The position numbers and the translations under genes are program-made. Positions 28,068 through 37,362 of a stretch of DNA of 46,861 bases are shown here, piece after piece. The notes beneath the pieces were generated by a model, which saw only the letters and a list, made by a program, of their open reading frames with translations, did no database searches and was not told the DNA's origin. Origin of the DNA: Colwellia sp. C1TZA3 (lineage in GTDB: Bacteria; Pseudomonadota; Gammaproteobacteria; Enterobacterales; Alteromonadaceae); contig NZ_VOLS01000032.1 in the NCBI RefSeq assembly GCF_007954265.1, positions 1-46,861 on the forward strand, given 5' to 3'. Position 1 is the stretch's first letter. Every line of letters begins with the position of its first letter.

Positions 28068-28096
28068 GAGGAGAACACCTGATTTTCCTCTTTTTT
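28068..28096 (+). terminator. Intrinsic terminator after nrdA
   Basis: GAGGAGAA (28068-28075) pairs with TTTTCCTC (28083-28090), one G-U pair, 7-base loop, followed by six Ts. It lies only 10 bp after the nrdA stop and before nrdB. Confidence 0.8.
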
Positions 28097-28132
28097 ACCT
28101 ACATATTTACCTGCATAAAAATTAGCTTAATT

Positions 28133-28342
28133 ATGCCAATTTCATTAATTAGGTGGTCTACTTTATACACAGGGAAAACAACCAAATACAAGGTATTTAT
28201 TTTAATAACTCGTTGTTCAGGACAATAGGCGCCTGCATTGTCTAATAAGCTGCATCCATGCAGCGATAATGAGTAAATAAATAACGCAGTAGCGGGTTGT
28301 TTTAACCAGTATAAATGATCAGATAATGAGTGAGATTGCTAT
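28133..28342 (+). repeat. Decayed family 2 repeat with an internal insertion, between nrdA and nrdB
   Basis: The left part (ATGCCAATTTCATTAATTA, GTGGTCTACTTT, AAATACAAGG) and the right part (ATAACGCAGTAG, TTTTAACCA, TAAATGATCAGATAAT) align with family 2 in order. The centre is about 50 bp longer than in the intact copies and diverged. Confidence 0.65.
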
Positions 28343-28398
28343 CACTATTAAAAGATGAAATATCGCGCCTCATATGGCGCTATTTCTAGGAGATATAA

Positions 28399-29529
28399 AT
28401 GTCGTACACTACGTTTAACCAAACAGCTAACAATGCCTTGTTAGAGCCAATGTTTTTGGGAAACAGTGTTAATATTGCACGATACGATCAACAACGTTTT
28501 ATGGCGTTTGAAAAACTGATCGAAAAACAATTATCATTTTTTTGGCGTCCAGAAGAAATTGACGTATCAAAGGACCGGGCCGATTGGCAGAGTTTAACTG
28601 ACTCTGAAAAGCATATTTTTATCTCCAATTTAAAATACCAAACGCTACTCGACTCAATAACTGCACGCTCAGTTAACGCAATATTATTGCCACTAGTTTC
28701 GTTGCCTGAAGTAGAAACATGGATTGAGACGTGGGCCTTTAGTGAGACCATTCATTCTCGCTCATACACGCATATTTTACGTAATTTATTTACCGACCCC
28801 AGTGAAGTGTTTGACGACATCATGGTCAATCCGTCAATTTTGAAGCGAGCTTCAAGCATCGCAAAATACTTTGACTCGGTTATTATCACTACGCAATTAT
28901 TACAGTCGCAAGGCCCAGGTAGTTATCAAGTTGAGGGTAACACTATCGAGGTTAGCGAACGTAAGTTGAAAGAACGCTTATTTTTAGCCATCTGTTCGGT
29001 AAATGCCTTAGAAGCTATTCGTTTTTATATTAGTTTTGCTTGTTCTTTCGCCTTTGCAGAACGTGAGTTACTTGAAGGTAACGCAAAAATTATTAAACTC
29101 ATTGCTCGCGACGAAGCACTGCATTTAACCGGTACACAGCATATTCTCAATAACTGGATGTCAGGTAGAGACGACCCTGAAATGCAAGAAATTTCTAAAA
29201 CGTTTCGTGAAGAAGGTAAACAGATTTTCATGGACGTGGTAGAACAGGAAAAAGAATGGGCTGATTATCTATTTAAAGATGGCTCAATGATTGGTCTTAA
29301 TGCTGCTATTTTAAAACAATACATTGAATACATTAGTAATCAACGTTTAAGTGCTATCGGCTTTGATGCCCCATTTGATATAAAAAGTAACCCACTACCT
29401 TGGATGAATTCTTATTTAGTGAGTGACAATGTACAAGTGGCACCACAAGAAACAGAAATTTCTAGCTACTTAGTCGGACAAGTTGACTCATCAGTATCAA
29501 GTGATGATTTTGACGACTTCGATTTATAG
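28399..29529 (+). CDS. nrdB: Ribonucleoside-diphosphate reductase class Ia, beta subunit
   Basis: Protein of 376 aa, full length. Diiron ligands and radical site are all visible: D85 in QTLLDSI, E116 and H119 in [13 protein letters not shown], and the radical tyrosine Y123. Further ligands are in [13 protein letters not shown] and [13 protein letters not shown]. The acidic C-terminus SDDFDDFDL docks onto NrdA. The start has TAGGAGATATAA upstream. It is followed after 5 bp by the ferredoxin gene. A terminator and a repeat relic separate it from nrdA. Confidence 0.97.
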   Translation: MSYTTFNQTANNALLEPMFLGNSVNIARYDQQRFMAFEKLIEKQLSFFWRPEEIDVSKDRADWQSLTDSEKHIFISNLKYQTLLDSITARSVNAILLPLVSLPEVETWIETWAFSETIHSRSYTHILRNLFTDPSEVFDDIMVNPSILKRASSIAKYFDSVIITTQLLQSQGPGSYQVEGNTIEVSERKLKERLFLAICSVNALEAIRFYISFACSFAFAERELLEGNAKIIKLIARDEALHLTGTQHILNNWMSGRDDPEMQEISKTFREEGKQIFMDVVEQEKEWADYLFKDGSMIGLNAAILKQYIEYISNQRLSAIGFDAPFDIKSNPLPWMNSYLVSDNVQVAPQETEISSYLVGQVDSSVSSDDFDDFDL

Positions 29530-29534
29530 CCTTG

Positions 29535-29792
29535 ATGGCTTTTAATATTACCGTCGAGGGGCGAAAGATAACGTTCCTCGATGAAGACAAAAATATTCTT
29601 AATGCTTTAGAAAGAAAAAATATTAATTCACAATTTCATTGCCGAGATGGATTTTGTGGTACTTGTCGTTGTTTGCTAAAAAAGGGCACGGTTGAGTATG
29701 CTCAATTCCCCTTGGCTTTTATCGGTGACAATGAAATTCTTACTTGCTGTTCAACGCCTACCAGCGATATAGAGATAGATATACACGGCTAA
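29535..29792 (+). CDS. yfaE: [2Fe-2S] ferredoxin, YfaE type (NrdB radical maintenance)
   Basis: Plant-type [2Fe-2S] ferredoxin of 85 aa (84 in E. coli) from the ATG at 29535; a TTG immediately before it belongs to the open frame but not the gene. Cluster cysteines are C36, C41 and C44 in HCRDGFCGTCRC, and C71 or C72 in ILTCCST. YfaE supplies electrons to build or repair the NrdB diiron-tyrosyl cofactor. It lies 5 bp after nrdB, so co-translation is likely. Confidence 0.93.
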   Translation: MAFNITVEGRKITFLDEDKNILNALERKNINSQFHCRDGFCGTCRCLLKKGTVEYAQFPLAFIGDNEILTCCSTPTSDIEIDIHG

Positions 29793-29829
29793 GTTTCACC
29801 CTTGTGATATTAAGGTTTTATAATAGTCG

Positions 29830-29861
29830 AGCTTGGCGTTTTTTTATAACAACGCCAAGCT
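29830..29861 (+). terminator. Probable terminator of nrdB-yfaE
   Basis: AGCTTGGCGTT (29830-29840) pairs perfectly with AACGCCAAGCT (29851-29861). The T run lies inside the loop and not after the stem on the plus strand, so its efficiency is uncertain. It lies 37 bp after the yfaE stop. Confidence 0.6.
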
Positions 29862-30143
29862 TGATGTTAAACAATATTGTTGACCTTAACGTTTTGAGTA
29901 CAATATTTTTTTATGACCTTATTAAGTAAAAATTCGCCATAACTGGTGAATTCATTCAATATATTATTGAAGTAAAAATTGATTAAATCATAAGCTAAAT
30001 GAAAGCTTAGCTCCTTGTCTAAGCCGAATATTGAAAAACCCAATATTATAAATACCTACTATGCCTAGCTACCAAGCCATTTTCTCTAACGCCGACTCCC
30101 TCATCTAAATTGGTCATAATACCCAGACTCTGTAAGGGTATAT
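29862..30143. other. Spacer without a recognised gene
   Basis: AT-rich. One small dyad, AATTCGCCA with TGGTGAATT (29933-29954 region). No open frame of note. Confidence 0.4.
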
Positions 30144-30146
30144 TTA

Positions 30147-30306
30147 TACCAAGTTGATTAATTACCTGCTCATTTTTAAGGGTTAAAATGAATAACTACA
30201 GCGTTATAAAATTTATAAGGTGAATAACTACTGACTAAATTTTATGCCTTGTATTTATCCATTTTTCCTCATGAAAAAGGTGATCACTTAATTAATCAAA
30301 TTGGTA
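30147..30306 (-). repeat. Family 2 MITE-like element, inverted
   Basis: 160-bp copy in reverse orientation to the one at 12700. TTA duplications at 30144-30146 and 30307-30309. The right duplication is also the left duplication of the family 1 copy that follows directly. Confidence 0.92.
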
Positions 30307-30309
30307 TTA

Positions 30310-30466
30310 TACCAATCCCATTAAGTTATTGCTCACTTGTACTCGTTAAAATAGCTCAAGGCTGTGTTGCTCTCAATCCCAATAGCCAGCTATTGCTCAA
30401 TCGAGCGCCTTACCTTGAATTATTTTTCCTGCGCACAACAAGATCACAAACTTAATGGAACTGGTA
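30310..30466 (+). repeat. Family 1 MITE-like element at the cupredoxin stop codon
   Basis: 157-bp copy flanked by TTA at 30307-30309 and 30467-30469. The right TTA is, on the minus strand, the TAA stop codon of the cupredoxin gene. It is back-to-back with a family 2 copy. Confidence 0.92.
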
Positions 30467-30832
30467 TTACTTAACAACAACCGTGCCGTTATACATTTTC
30501 ATTTGACAATGAAAGGCATATTCTCCTTTCTTCATCGCTGGTAATTGTACTGAAAACGCTTTATTTAACGGTAAATCAGCACTGATTTCTAAATCAGGAA
30601 ATAGCACAGTTGCCGCGCAAGGACTGGCATCTTTACGAATAAATGTAATGGTCAGCGGTTTGTCTTTAAGCAATGAAATATGTGCCGGTTGATAAATTCC
30701 GTCTTCAACCACTACCGTTATTTGACTTTTATATTGTTCATCACTCACTTGAGTTGATGGTGCTTTATATAACCAAAACCACAAAATAATTAAAGCAATT
30801 AACCCTAAGCCCATTAAATTGATTATTAACAT
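30467..30832 (-). CDS. Membrane-anchored cupredoxin-domain protein
   Basis: Protein of 121 aa. A single N-terminal membrane segment (about 3-22) is followed by a cupredoxin_1-type domain. Potential copper ligands are H51 in YQPAHISL, C72 in DASPCAATV, and H108, C109, M111 and M113 in YAFHCQMKM. This type occurs next to CopA in many marine bacteria and probably holds or hands over copper in the periplasm. It lies 15 bp after the copA stop. A MITE insertion uses its TAA stop as target duplication without changing the protein. Confidence 0.85.
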   Translation of the reverse strand: MLIINLMGLGLIALIILWFWLYKAPSTQVSDEQYKSQITVVVEDGIYQPAHISLLKDKPLTITFIRKDASPCAATVLFPDLEISADLPLNKAFSVQLPAMKKGEYAFHCQMKMYNGTVVVK

Positions 30833-30847
30833 ATTGATCTCCTTAAA

Positions 30848-33112
30848 TTAATGATCTTGTGGTTTAAAAAAGCGTAAACGGTTGGCATTGCTGACCACCG
30901 TTAATGATGAAAATGCCATGGCAGCACCGGCAATAACTGGACTCAATAACAAGCCAAAAAATGGGTATAAAATGCCTGCGGCAAAAGGTACACCGGCTGC
31001 GTTGTAGATAAATGCACCTAAAAGGTTTTGTTTAATATTGCGTAGTGTGGCTTTACTCACGGCTATCGCGTCCGCAAGGCCATGTAATGAACCTCTCATT
31101 AAGGTAATATCTGCACTTTCAATCGCAACATCAGTGCCGGTACCGATAGCAAATCCAACATTGGCCAATGCCAATGCGGGGGCGTCATTAATACCGTCCC
31201 CTGTCATGCCAACAATTTCGCCTTGAGCTTGCAGCTCTGCTACTTTATTTGATTTTTCTTCGGGTAATACTTCAGCAAACACTTCGGTAATACCGACTTT
31301 TTTCGCTACTGCATTGGCTGTTGCTTTGTTGTCACCCGTTAGCATGACGACACGGATACCATTAACCTGAAGCCTCTTTATAGCTTCAACAGAGTCTTGC
31401 TTAATGGGATCAGATACCGCGATAATGGCGGCAAGTTTGTTATCAATCGCTAAATACATCGGTGTTTTAGCTTCATTGGCAAGTTTTTGCGCTTTAGCAA
31501 CAACATCATTTAACACAACATCGTTTTTTAACATCAACTTTTGATTGCCAAAAAGTACTTGTTGACCATGGCATGTTGCAGTTACGCCATGACCTGCAAT
31601 GGCTTGAAAATCAGTAGTATGTTCAAGTTCAACATCTTGCTCAATGGCTGAGTCAACAATGGCTTGTGCCAGTGGATGTTCAGAGCCACGCTCAATACTG
31701 GCGGCTACAGTTAAAATATATTTTTCTGTATAGCTTTCATCAGCAACAATAATATCAGTTACTTTAGGCACACCTTCAGTGATTGTGCCGGTCTTATCCA
31801 AAATCATGGTGGTAATTTTTGAAGCGGCTTGCAATGCTTCACCATTACGTATCAACACCCCTACCTCCGCTGCTTTACCAACGCCAACCATTACCGACAT
31901 CGGTGTTGCTAAGCCGAGCGCACAAGGGCAAGCGATGATCAAAACTGTTGTTGCTGAAACCACGGCAAAGGCTAATGTTGGCTCAGGACCAAAGTTAAGC
32001 CAGACTAACGCGCTGACGATAGCAATAATCATCACTATTGGAACAAAATAGCCTGAAATAACGTCAGCTAAACGGCCAATCGGCGGTTTAGAGTTTTGTG
32101 CTCTTTTAACCATATTAATGATTTGTGCTAAGGCCGTGTCTTTACCCACCCGCGTTGCTTTAAATAAAATTGAACCGGTTTTATTTAAAGCACCTGCAAC
32201 GATGGTATCGCCTGCAACTTTTTCAACCGGCATAGGCTCACCCGTTAACATCGACTCATCGATTGAACTGTGTCCTTGCGTTACAATACCGTCGACTGGA
32301 ATTTTTTCTCCTGGCCTTACTCGTACAATGTCATTGAGTAAAACTTGCTCAATAGCGATATCCATTTCTTTCTCGTCACGCACAACACGTGCAGTTTTAG
32401 CTTGTAAACCAATTAAACGCTTTATCGCTTCACTCGTTCTGCCTCTTGCTTTCACTTCAAGTGCTAACCCTAAGTTGATTAACCCGATAATCATGGCTGT
32501 CGCTTCAAAATAAACATGTCGTGCCATCTCTGGCAATGCCATAGGAAAGAACACAACGACCATGGAATAGATCCACGCGGTGCCTGTTCCAAGCGCAATT
32601 AAGGTATCCATATTAGCCGTGTGATTTACCAATGATTTCCAAGCACCTATATAGAAATGTTTACCTGCAAAATACATAATGCCAGCGCATAAAACACCAA
32701 TAAATAACCAAATAACGCGCTCTAGCGGTGTTTCAACAGTCATAGGACCACCAAAAATACTGTAAATCATCAATGGCACACCCAGAACCAGAGCAACCCA
32801 AACCTGCCTCATTAGGTTGGTGTAGTATTTTTGGTCGGCAATATCTTTTTCATCCAGTAATTCATCATCACTACGATCACTGGCACTGCTAGCGTTGTAA
32901 CCTATAGTTTCAATAGCTTTTATAAGTATTTCAGGGGCAACATTTCCGGCTATAGAAACCGTGCGCAAGGCAAAATTCATTTCTGCACTGTCTACGCCAT
33001 TAATGTTTTTTAACACGGTTTCAATTTTACCAACGCAGCTTGCACAGCCTGCGCCTTCGATGATCAGCTCTTGGGTATTTTGATTACCCGTGCTGCCAGT
33101 TAACTTATTCAT
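30848..33112 (-). CDS. copA: Cu(I)-exporting P1B-type ATPase CopA
   Basis: P-type ATPase of 754 aa. One N-terminal heavy-metal-associated domain has the CxxC pair C23/C26 ([10 protein letters not shown]). Eight membrane segments carry the copper-site CPCALG motif. The actuator has [11 protein letters not shown], phosphorylation is at DKTGTITEG, and the hinge is [16 protein letters not shown] locus is present ([10 protein letters not shown]). It pumps Cu(I) from cytoplasm to periplasm, where CusCBA can pass it outside. AAGGAGGTAACAATG gives a strong start. The 67-bp gap after the cytochrome gene contains two AAGTATAAAAG repeats. Confidence 0.95.
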   Translation of the reverse strand: MNKLTGSTGNQNTQELIIEGAGCASCVGKIETVLKNINGVDSAEMNFALRTVSIAGNVAPEILIKAIETIGYNASSASDRSDDELLDEKDIADQKYYTNLMRQVWVALVLGVPLMIYSIFGGPMTVETPLERVIWLFIGVLCAGIMYFAGKHFYIGAWKSLVNHTANMDTLIALGTGTAWIYSMVVVFFPMALPEMARHVYFEATAMIIGLINLGLALEVKARGRTSEAIKRLIGLQAKTARVVRDEKEMDIAIEQVLLNDIVRVRPGEKIPVDGIVTQGHSSIDESMLTGEPMPVEKVAGDTIVAGALNKTGSILFKATRVGKDTALAQIINMVKRAQNSKPPIGRLADVISGYFVPIVMIIAIVSALVWLNFGPEPTLAFAVVSATTVLIIACPCALGLATPMSVMVGVGKAAEVGVLIRNGEALQAASKITTMILDKTGTITEGVPKVTDIIVADESYTEKYILTVAASIERGSEHPLAQAIVDSAIEQDVELEHTTDFQAIAGHGVTATCHGQQVLFGNQKLMLKNDVVLNDVVAKAQKLANEAKTPMYLAIDNKLAAIIAVSDPIKQDSVEAIKRLQVNGIRVVMLTGDNKATANAVAKKVGITEVFAEVLPEEKSNKVAELQAQGEIVGMTGDGINDAPALALANVGFAIGTGTDVAIESADITLMRGSLHGLADAIAVSKATLRNIKQNLLGAFIYNAAGVPFAAGILYPFFGLLLSPVIAGAAMAFSSLTVVSNANRLRFFKPQDH

Positions 33113-33179
33113 TGTTACCTCCTTGGTGTCTGTTGTCTTCGCTTTTATACTTTTCTTTTATACTTATTATAGCTGAACG

Positions 33180-33713
33180 TCACTCTATAGCTGTAAGTAT
33201 TTGATATTGTTCAGGTGTTAAGCTTGGTAGGCGTTTTATAAAAGCCACCATTGCCCAGATACGCTGATCATCATGAGTTTTACCCCAAGCGGGCATTCCT
33301 GAGGCTTTAATGCCGTGCTTAATAACCCAGAAATTATTACGATCAGCTTGCCTGTCATCACCATGTTCATGTCCTTCATGACTATCATTAGAAACAGCTA
33401 AATTTGGTGGTGTTGGATATAAACCTAAACTCATATCACTCTTACGCTGTCCTGGTTTTAAATGACAACTAGCACACATAAATTCGTAGTCAACACCGCC
33501 GGATAACAATAATTCAGGGTCGGTTAAATCTGGCACTTTAATATTTTCAGCAGCCTTTGTTATTGAATTTTCTCTTGTTGCTTCTAAAAGCCAATAAACT
33601 AAGTCACTGTGAGGTTCATCGGCAGCCACATTAACAATTCCCGAATATATTACTGCGGCAGTAACTCCAACGCCTAAAACTGACAGAAATAGTACTAATT
33701 TAAGTTTTTTCAT
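33180..33713 (-). CDS. Periplasmic c-type cytochrome in the copper island
   Basis: Protein of 177 aa from the ATG at 33713 (AGGAATATCC before it); the longer frame to 33740 adds nine residues in front of the signal. An uncleaved or cleavable N-terminal segment (KLKLVLFLSVLGVGVTAAVIY) precedes a single heme site, CASCH (C80, C83, H84). The likely axial methionine is in ASGMPAWG, followed by the class I ending RIWAMVAFIKRLP. A histidine-rich stretch (SHEGHEHGDD) might bind metal. Mono-heme cytochromes of this kind recur in Alteromonadales copper islands; their redox partner is unknown. Confidence 0.88.
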   Translation of the reverse strand: MKKLKLVLFLSVLGVGVTAAVIYSGIVNVAADEPHSDLVYWLLEATRENSITKAAENIKVPDLTDPELLLSGGVDYEFMCASCHLKPGQRKSDMSLGLYPTPPNLAVSNDSHEGHEHGDDRQADRNNFWVIKHGIKASGMPAWGKTHDDQRIWAMVAFIKRLPSLTPEQYQILTAIE

Positions 33714-33780
33714 GGATATTCCTACTACATTGAAAATCACTTAGTGCATGTATTTACGCTAAGTGACTTTTCAAATTTAA

Positions 33781-34101
33781 TTAATGGTTATTGTGCTCAT
33801 CTTTTTTCATATTGTTGTCATCCATTTTTTTCATTTTGCTGTGGTCCATTTTTTTGTCCATTTTGCTATGGTCCATCTTCTCATTTGATTTTTCAGCTTG
33901 TTGCATGCATTTTTTCATCATGGCGATAGCGACCGGATCATTCATATCCATTTTGCTATGATCCATTTTGCTACAATCCGCTTTTTCAGCCTTTTTTACG
34001 TGCATACTGGGATCATGTGCAGTCGCTGCCATTGACAAAGTAATGGTTGGTATTAATACCAAAGCGATTTTACTGATTGTGTTAATTAAGCCTGTTTTCA
34101 T
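33781..34101 (-). CDS. Met/His-rich periplasmic copper-binding protein with MDHSKM repeats
   Basis: Protein of 106 aa with a signal peptide cleaved near SMAATAHD. The mature part is almost entirely low complexity: five KMDHSKM-like units (CSKMDHSKMDM, KMDHSKMDKKMDHSKMKKM) and a His-rich tail (KKDEHNNH). Alternating Met and His is typical of proteins that bind Cu(I)/Cu(II) loosely in the periplasm. It lies between cusA and the cytochrome gene, with CAGGAGTAAAAC before the ATG. No catalytic domain is visible; a copper buffer or chaperone role is inferred. Confidence 0.82.
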   Translation of the reverse strand: MKTGLINTISKIALVLIPTITLSMAATAHDPSMHVKKAEKADCSKMDHSKMDMNDPVAIAMMKKCMQQAEKSNEKMDHSKMDKKMDHSKMKKMDDNNMKKDEHNNH

Positions 34102-34207
34102 GTTTTACTCCTGGGTTAGTTATTTAATATTTAACATTTTCTAGATAAATTCATTAACTGCCGTATTATTGCCATCAAAGTTCTGCGTTTTTTATCAATT
34201 TATAGCT

Positions 34208-37200
34208 CTAGGCTTTCGACCCTGTAAGCTTTATTGATGATGAACGCCATAAATAAAACAATACCGGCAATACCAGCAAGGTTAATAACACGGCACTCAT
34301 CATGCCGCCAACCATCGGCGCTGCGATGCGGCTCATCACTTCAGACCCTGTGCCTGTGCCATATAAAATCGGTAATAAACCAAGAATAATCGCTGCTGCC
34401 GTCATCATCACCGGACGAACACGCCTACCTGCGCCATACAGCACTGCTTGTAATACATCTTCTTTCGTTGTCACAATGTCTTTTGAGTGGTGTTCATCAA
34501 GCATGGCTTGATACGCTTGATTTAAATACACCAGCATAATAACGCCAATTTCTACCGCCACCCCTGCGAGCGCAATAAAGCCAACGCCAACGGCTACTGA
34601 GAAGTTAAAGCCTTCTAAATACATTAACCATATGCTGCCCACCATGGCTAATGGTAAAGTGCCCATAATTATCACCACTTCAATCACGTTACGAAAGTTA
34701 AGATAAAGTAAAATAACAATAATAAATAAGGTTAATGGCACCACATAAGCCAACTTCGCCTTAGCACGCTGCATATATTCGTATTGTCCCGCCCAGGTCA
34801 CTGAGTAACCGGCAGGTAGTACTAATTTATCTGTAACTACTTTCTTGGCAGCTTCAACATAAGTGCCGACATCAACGCCGTCAATATCAATAAAAGCCCA
34901 ACCGTTTAAGCGCGCATTTTCAGATTTAATGCCTGGAGGGCCATCTTCGATATAAATATTGGCTACGTCCCCTAAGGCAATATTTTGGCCATTTGGTGTA
35001 ACAATAGGTAACAATGATAATTGCTCTGGGGAGTCACGATAGTCTTGCGGATAACGCACATTAACCGGATAACGCTCTAAGCGCTCAACGGTTTGAGTAA
35101 CATTCATGCCACCGACAGCGGTGGCTACTACTTGCTGAATTTCAGCGATATTCAAACCGTATCGAGCCGCTTTCGCTCGCTCAATATCAACTTTTATATA
35201 TCGACCACCGACAACACGTTCTGAATAAACCGATGTTGTGCCAGGTACGTCTTTTAATATCTGCTCTAATTGTTTGCCAATGTCTTGAATAGCCAATAAG
35301 TCAGGCCCTGCTATTTTTATACCGACAGGGGTCTTAATGCCTGTTGCTAGCATATCAATGCGGGTTTTAATCGGCATCACCCAAGCATTAGTTACGCCTG
35401 GCAATTGAATTAGCGCGTCAAGTTCTTTTTTCAAACTTTCAGTTGTTACCCCTTCACGCCATTGATCATGGGGCTTAAACTGAATAAAAGTCTCTATCAT
35501 GGTTAATGGCGCAGGATCGGTTGCGGTTTCAGCACGACCTACTTTACCAAATACGGTTTTTACTTCGGGTACCGTTTTAATCAACTTGTCAGTTTGTTGC
35601 AGAAGTTGTCGGGCCTCACCTATCGAAATGCCGGGATAAGTGGTGGGCATGTACATCAAGTCACCTTCATCAAGCGGTGGTATAAACTCACTACCGATTT
35701 TATCCAGTGGATAAATACCAACCGCAAGCACAGCTAATGCAGCAACTAGTGTCACTTTGGGAAAACGTAAAACAGTTTTCAAGGCTGGCATATAGATAAA
35801 AGTTAGCGATCTATTGACCGGATTTTTATGCTCAGGTAGTACTTTACCTCGAATAAAATAGCCCATTAATACCGGTACTAAAGTGATGGCTAATGCCGCA
35901 GATGCCGCCATAGCATAAGTTTTGGTAAATGCTAGCGGGGCAAACATACGCCCTTCTTGTGCTTCTAGGGTAAACACTGGCACAAAACTCACGGTAATAA
36001 TTAATAAACTGAAGAATAATGCAGGCCCTACTTCACTGGCTGATTCAGTGACTACTTGCCAGCGGTTCTCTTTGGTGAGTGCTTTCCCTTTAGCCGTGAG
36101 TCGTTCCATGTGTTTATGCATATTTTCTATCATGACGATAGCACCATCAATCATCGCGCAAATAGCAATAGCGATGCCACCTAATGACATAATGTTTGCG
36201 TTAAGTCCTTGCAAGTGCATGATAATAAAGGCGGTTAAAATACCTACAGGTAAACTAACAATCGCCACTAAAGAAGAACGCACATGAAATAAGAAAATAA
36301 CGCAAACTAAGGCAACTACACCAAATTCTTCTAATAACTTAGAGGCCAAGTTATCGACTGCTCGTTCTATCAATGCAGAACGGTCATAAACTGGTACTAT
36401 TTCTACGCCATCAGGTAAGCCTTTTTTAAGCTGTTCAAGCTTTGCCTTTACGCGGTTAATCACTTGCTGAGCATTTTCACCAAAGCGCATCACGACAATA
36501 CCGCCAACCGTTTCGCCTTCACCATTAAGTTCAGCGACACCACGACGCATTTGCGGGCCAGTACCAATATCTGCGACATCTTTTAACAGTAACGGCGTAC
36601 CATTTTTATTAAACCCTAGTGGAATATTTTCAAGATCTTCAATACTTTTTATATAGCCGGTAGTTCTGACCATATACTCGGCTTCAGCCATTTCTACCAC
36701 TGAAGCACCTATCTCCTGATTACCTTGTTTAATGGCGGTTTGAATAAGTGACAGCGGTATACCAAAGGCGCGTAATTTATCAGGACTGACCCTAACTTGA
36801 TATTGCTTAACCATACCGCCAAGCGCAGAAACTTCTGATACGCCAGGCACAGTTTGTAACTCAAACTTTAAAAACCAGTCTTGTATACTGCGTAGTTGGC
36901 TTAAATCATGTTGGCCTGTTTTATCTGTTAGCGCATACAAATAGACCCAACCAACGCCCGTCGCATCAGGCCCCAGTTGTGGACGAGCATCGCTAGGTAG
37001 ATTAGGCGCAACTTGACTTAAATACTCAAGTACTCTTGATCTTGCCCAGTAAAGGTCGGTATCTTCGTCGAAAATAACGTAAACATATGAATCACCAAAA
37101 AACGAAAAGCCTCGTACGGTAACCGCACCCGGTACTGACAACATGGCGGTAGTCATTGGGTAGGTGACCTGATCTTCAACCACTTGTGGTGCTTGACCTG

Positions 37201-37360
37201 GGTAGCTTGTTTTTATTATTACCTGCACATCGGATAGATCAGGCAATGCATCAATCGGGGTTTTACTGACAGAATATAATCCAGCACCCACCAGTAATAT
37301 TGTCGCTAGTAAGACAAAAAATCGATTACTAACCGACCAACGAATAATAGCAGTGATCAT
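34208..37360 (-). CDS. cusA: CusA-type Cu(I)/Ag(I) RND efflux pump
   Basis: Inner-membrane RND transporter of 1050 aa, heavy-metal-efflux class, with twelve membrane segments and two large periplasmic loops. The charged membrane motif is in MIDGAIVMIENMHKHMER. Methionines at the places used by E. coli CusA to bind copper are present: EGDLMYMPTTYP, APLTMIETFIQF and RIDMLATGIKTPVGIK. It works with the CusB adaptor and CusC channel encoded immediately upstream (2-bp gap to cusB) to move Cu(I) or Ag(I) out of the cell. Confidence 0.95.
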   Translation of the reverse strand: MITAIIRWSVSNRFFVLLATILLVGAGLYSVSKTPIDALPDLSDVQVIIKTSYPGQAPQVVEDQVTYPMTTAMLSVPGAVTVRGFSFFGDSYVYVIFDEDTDLYWARSRVLEYLSQVAPNLPSDARPQLGPDATGVGWVYLYALTDKTGQHDLSQLRSIQDWFLKFELQTVPGVSEVSALGGMVKQYQVRVSPDKLRAFGIPLSLIQTAIKQGNQEIGASVVEMAEAEYMVRTTGYIKSIEDLENIPLGFNKNGTPLLLKDVADIGTGPQMRRGVAELNGEGETVGGIVVMRFGENAQQVINRVKAKLEQLKKGLPDGVEIVPVYDRSALIERAVDNLASKLLEEFGVVALVCVIFLFHVRSSLVAIVSLPVGILTAFIIMHLQGLNANIMSLGGIAIAICAMIDGAIVMIENMHKHMERLTAKGKALTKENRWQVVTESASEVGPALFFSLLIITVSFVPVFTLEAQEGRMFAPLAFTKTYAMAASAALAITLVPVLMGYFIRGKVLPEHKNPVNRSLTFIYMPALKTVLRFPKVTLVAALAVLAVGIYPLDKIGSEFIPPLDEGDLMYMPTTYPGISIGEARQLLQQTDKLIKTVPEVKTVFGKVGRAETATDPAPLTMIETFIQFKPHDQWREGVTTESLKKELDALIQLPGVTNAWVMPIKTRIDMLATGIKTPVGIKIAGPDLLAIQDIGKQLEQILKDVPGTTSVYSERVVGGRYIKVDIERAKAARYGLNIAEIQQVVATAVGGMNVTQTVERLERYPVNVRYPQDYRDSPEQLSLLPIVTPNGQNIALGDVANIYIEDGPPGIKSENARLNGWAFIDIDGVDVGTYVEAAKKVVTDKLVLPAGYSVTWAGQYEYMQRAKAKLAYVVPLTLFIIVILLYLNFRNVIEVVIIMGTLPLAMVGSIWLMYLEGFNFSVAVGVGFIALAGVAVEIGVIMLVYLNQAYQAMLDEHHSKDIVTTKEDVLQAVLYGAGRRVRPVMMTAAAIILGLLPILYGTGTGSEVMSRIAAPMVGGMMSAVLLTLLVLPVLFYLWRSSSIKLTGSKA

Positions 37361-37362
37361 TA

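Noticed and set aside
29744-29929. 61-aa open frame after the ferredoxin gene
   Set aside because: It overlaps the end of the ferredoxin gene in another frame and crosses the terminator hairpin.
32118-32513. 131-aa plus-strand open frame within copA
   Set aside because: It is antisense to a well-conserved P-type ATPase; long antisense frames arise from codon usage of the real gene.
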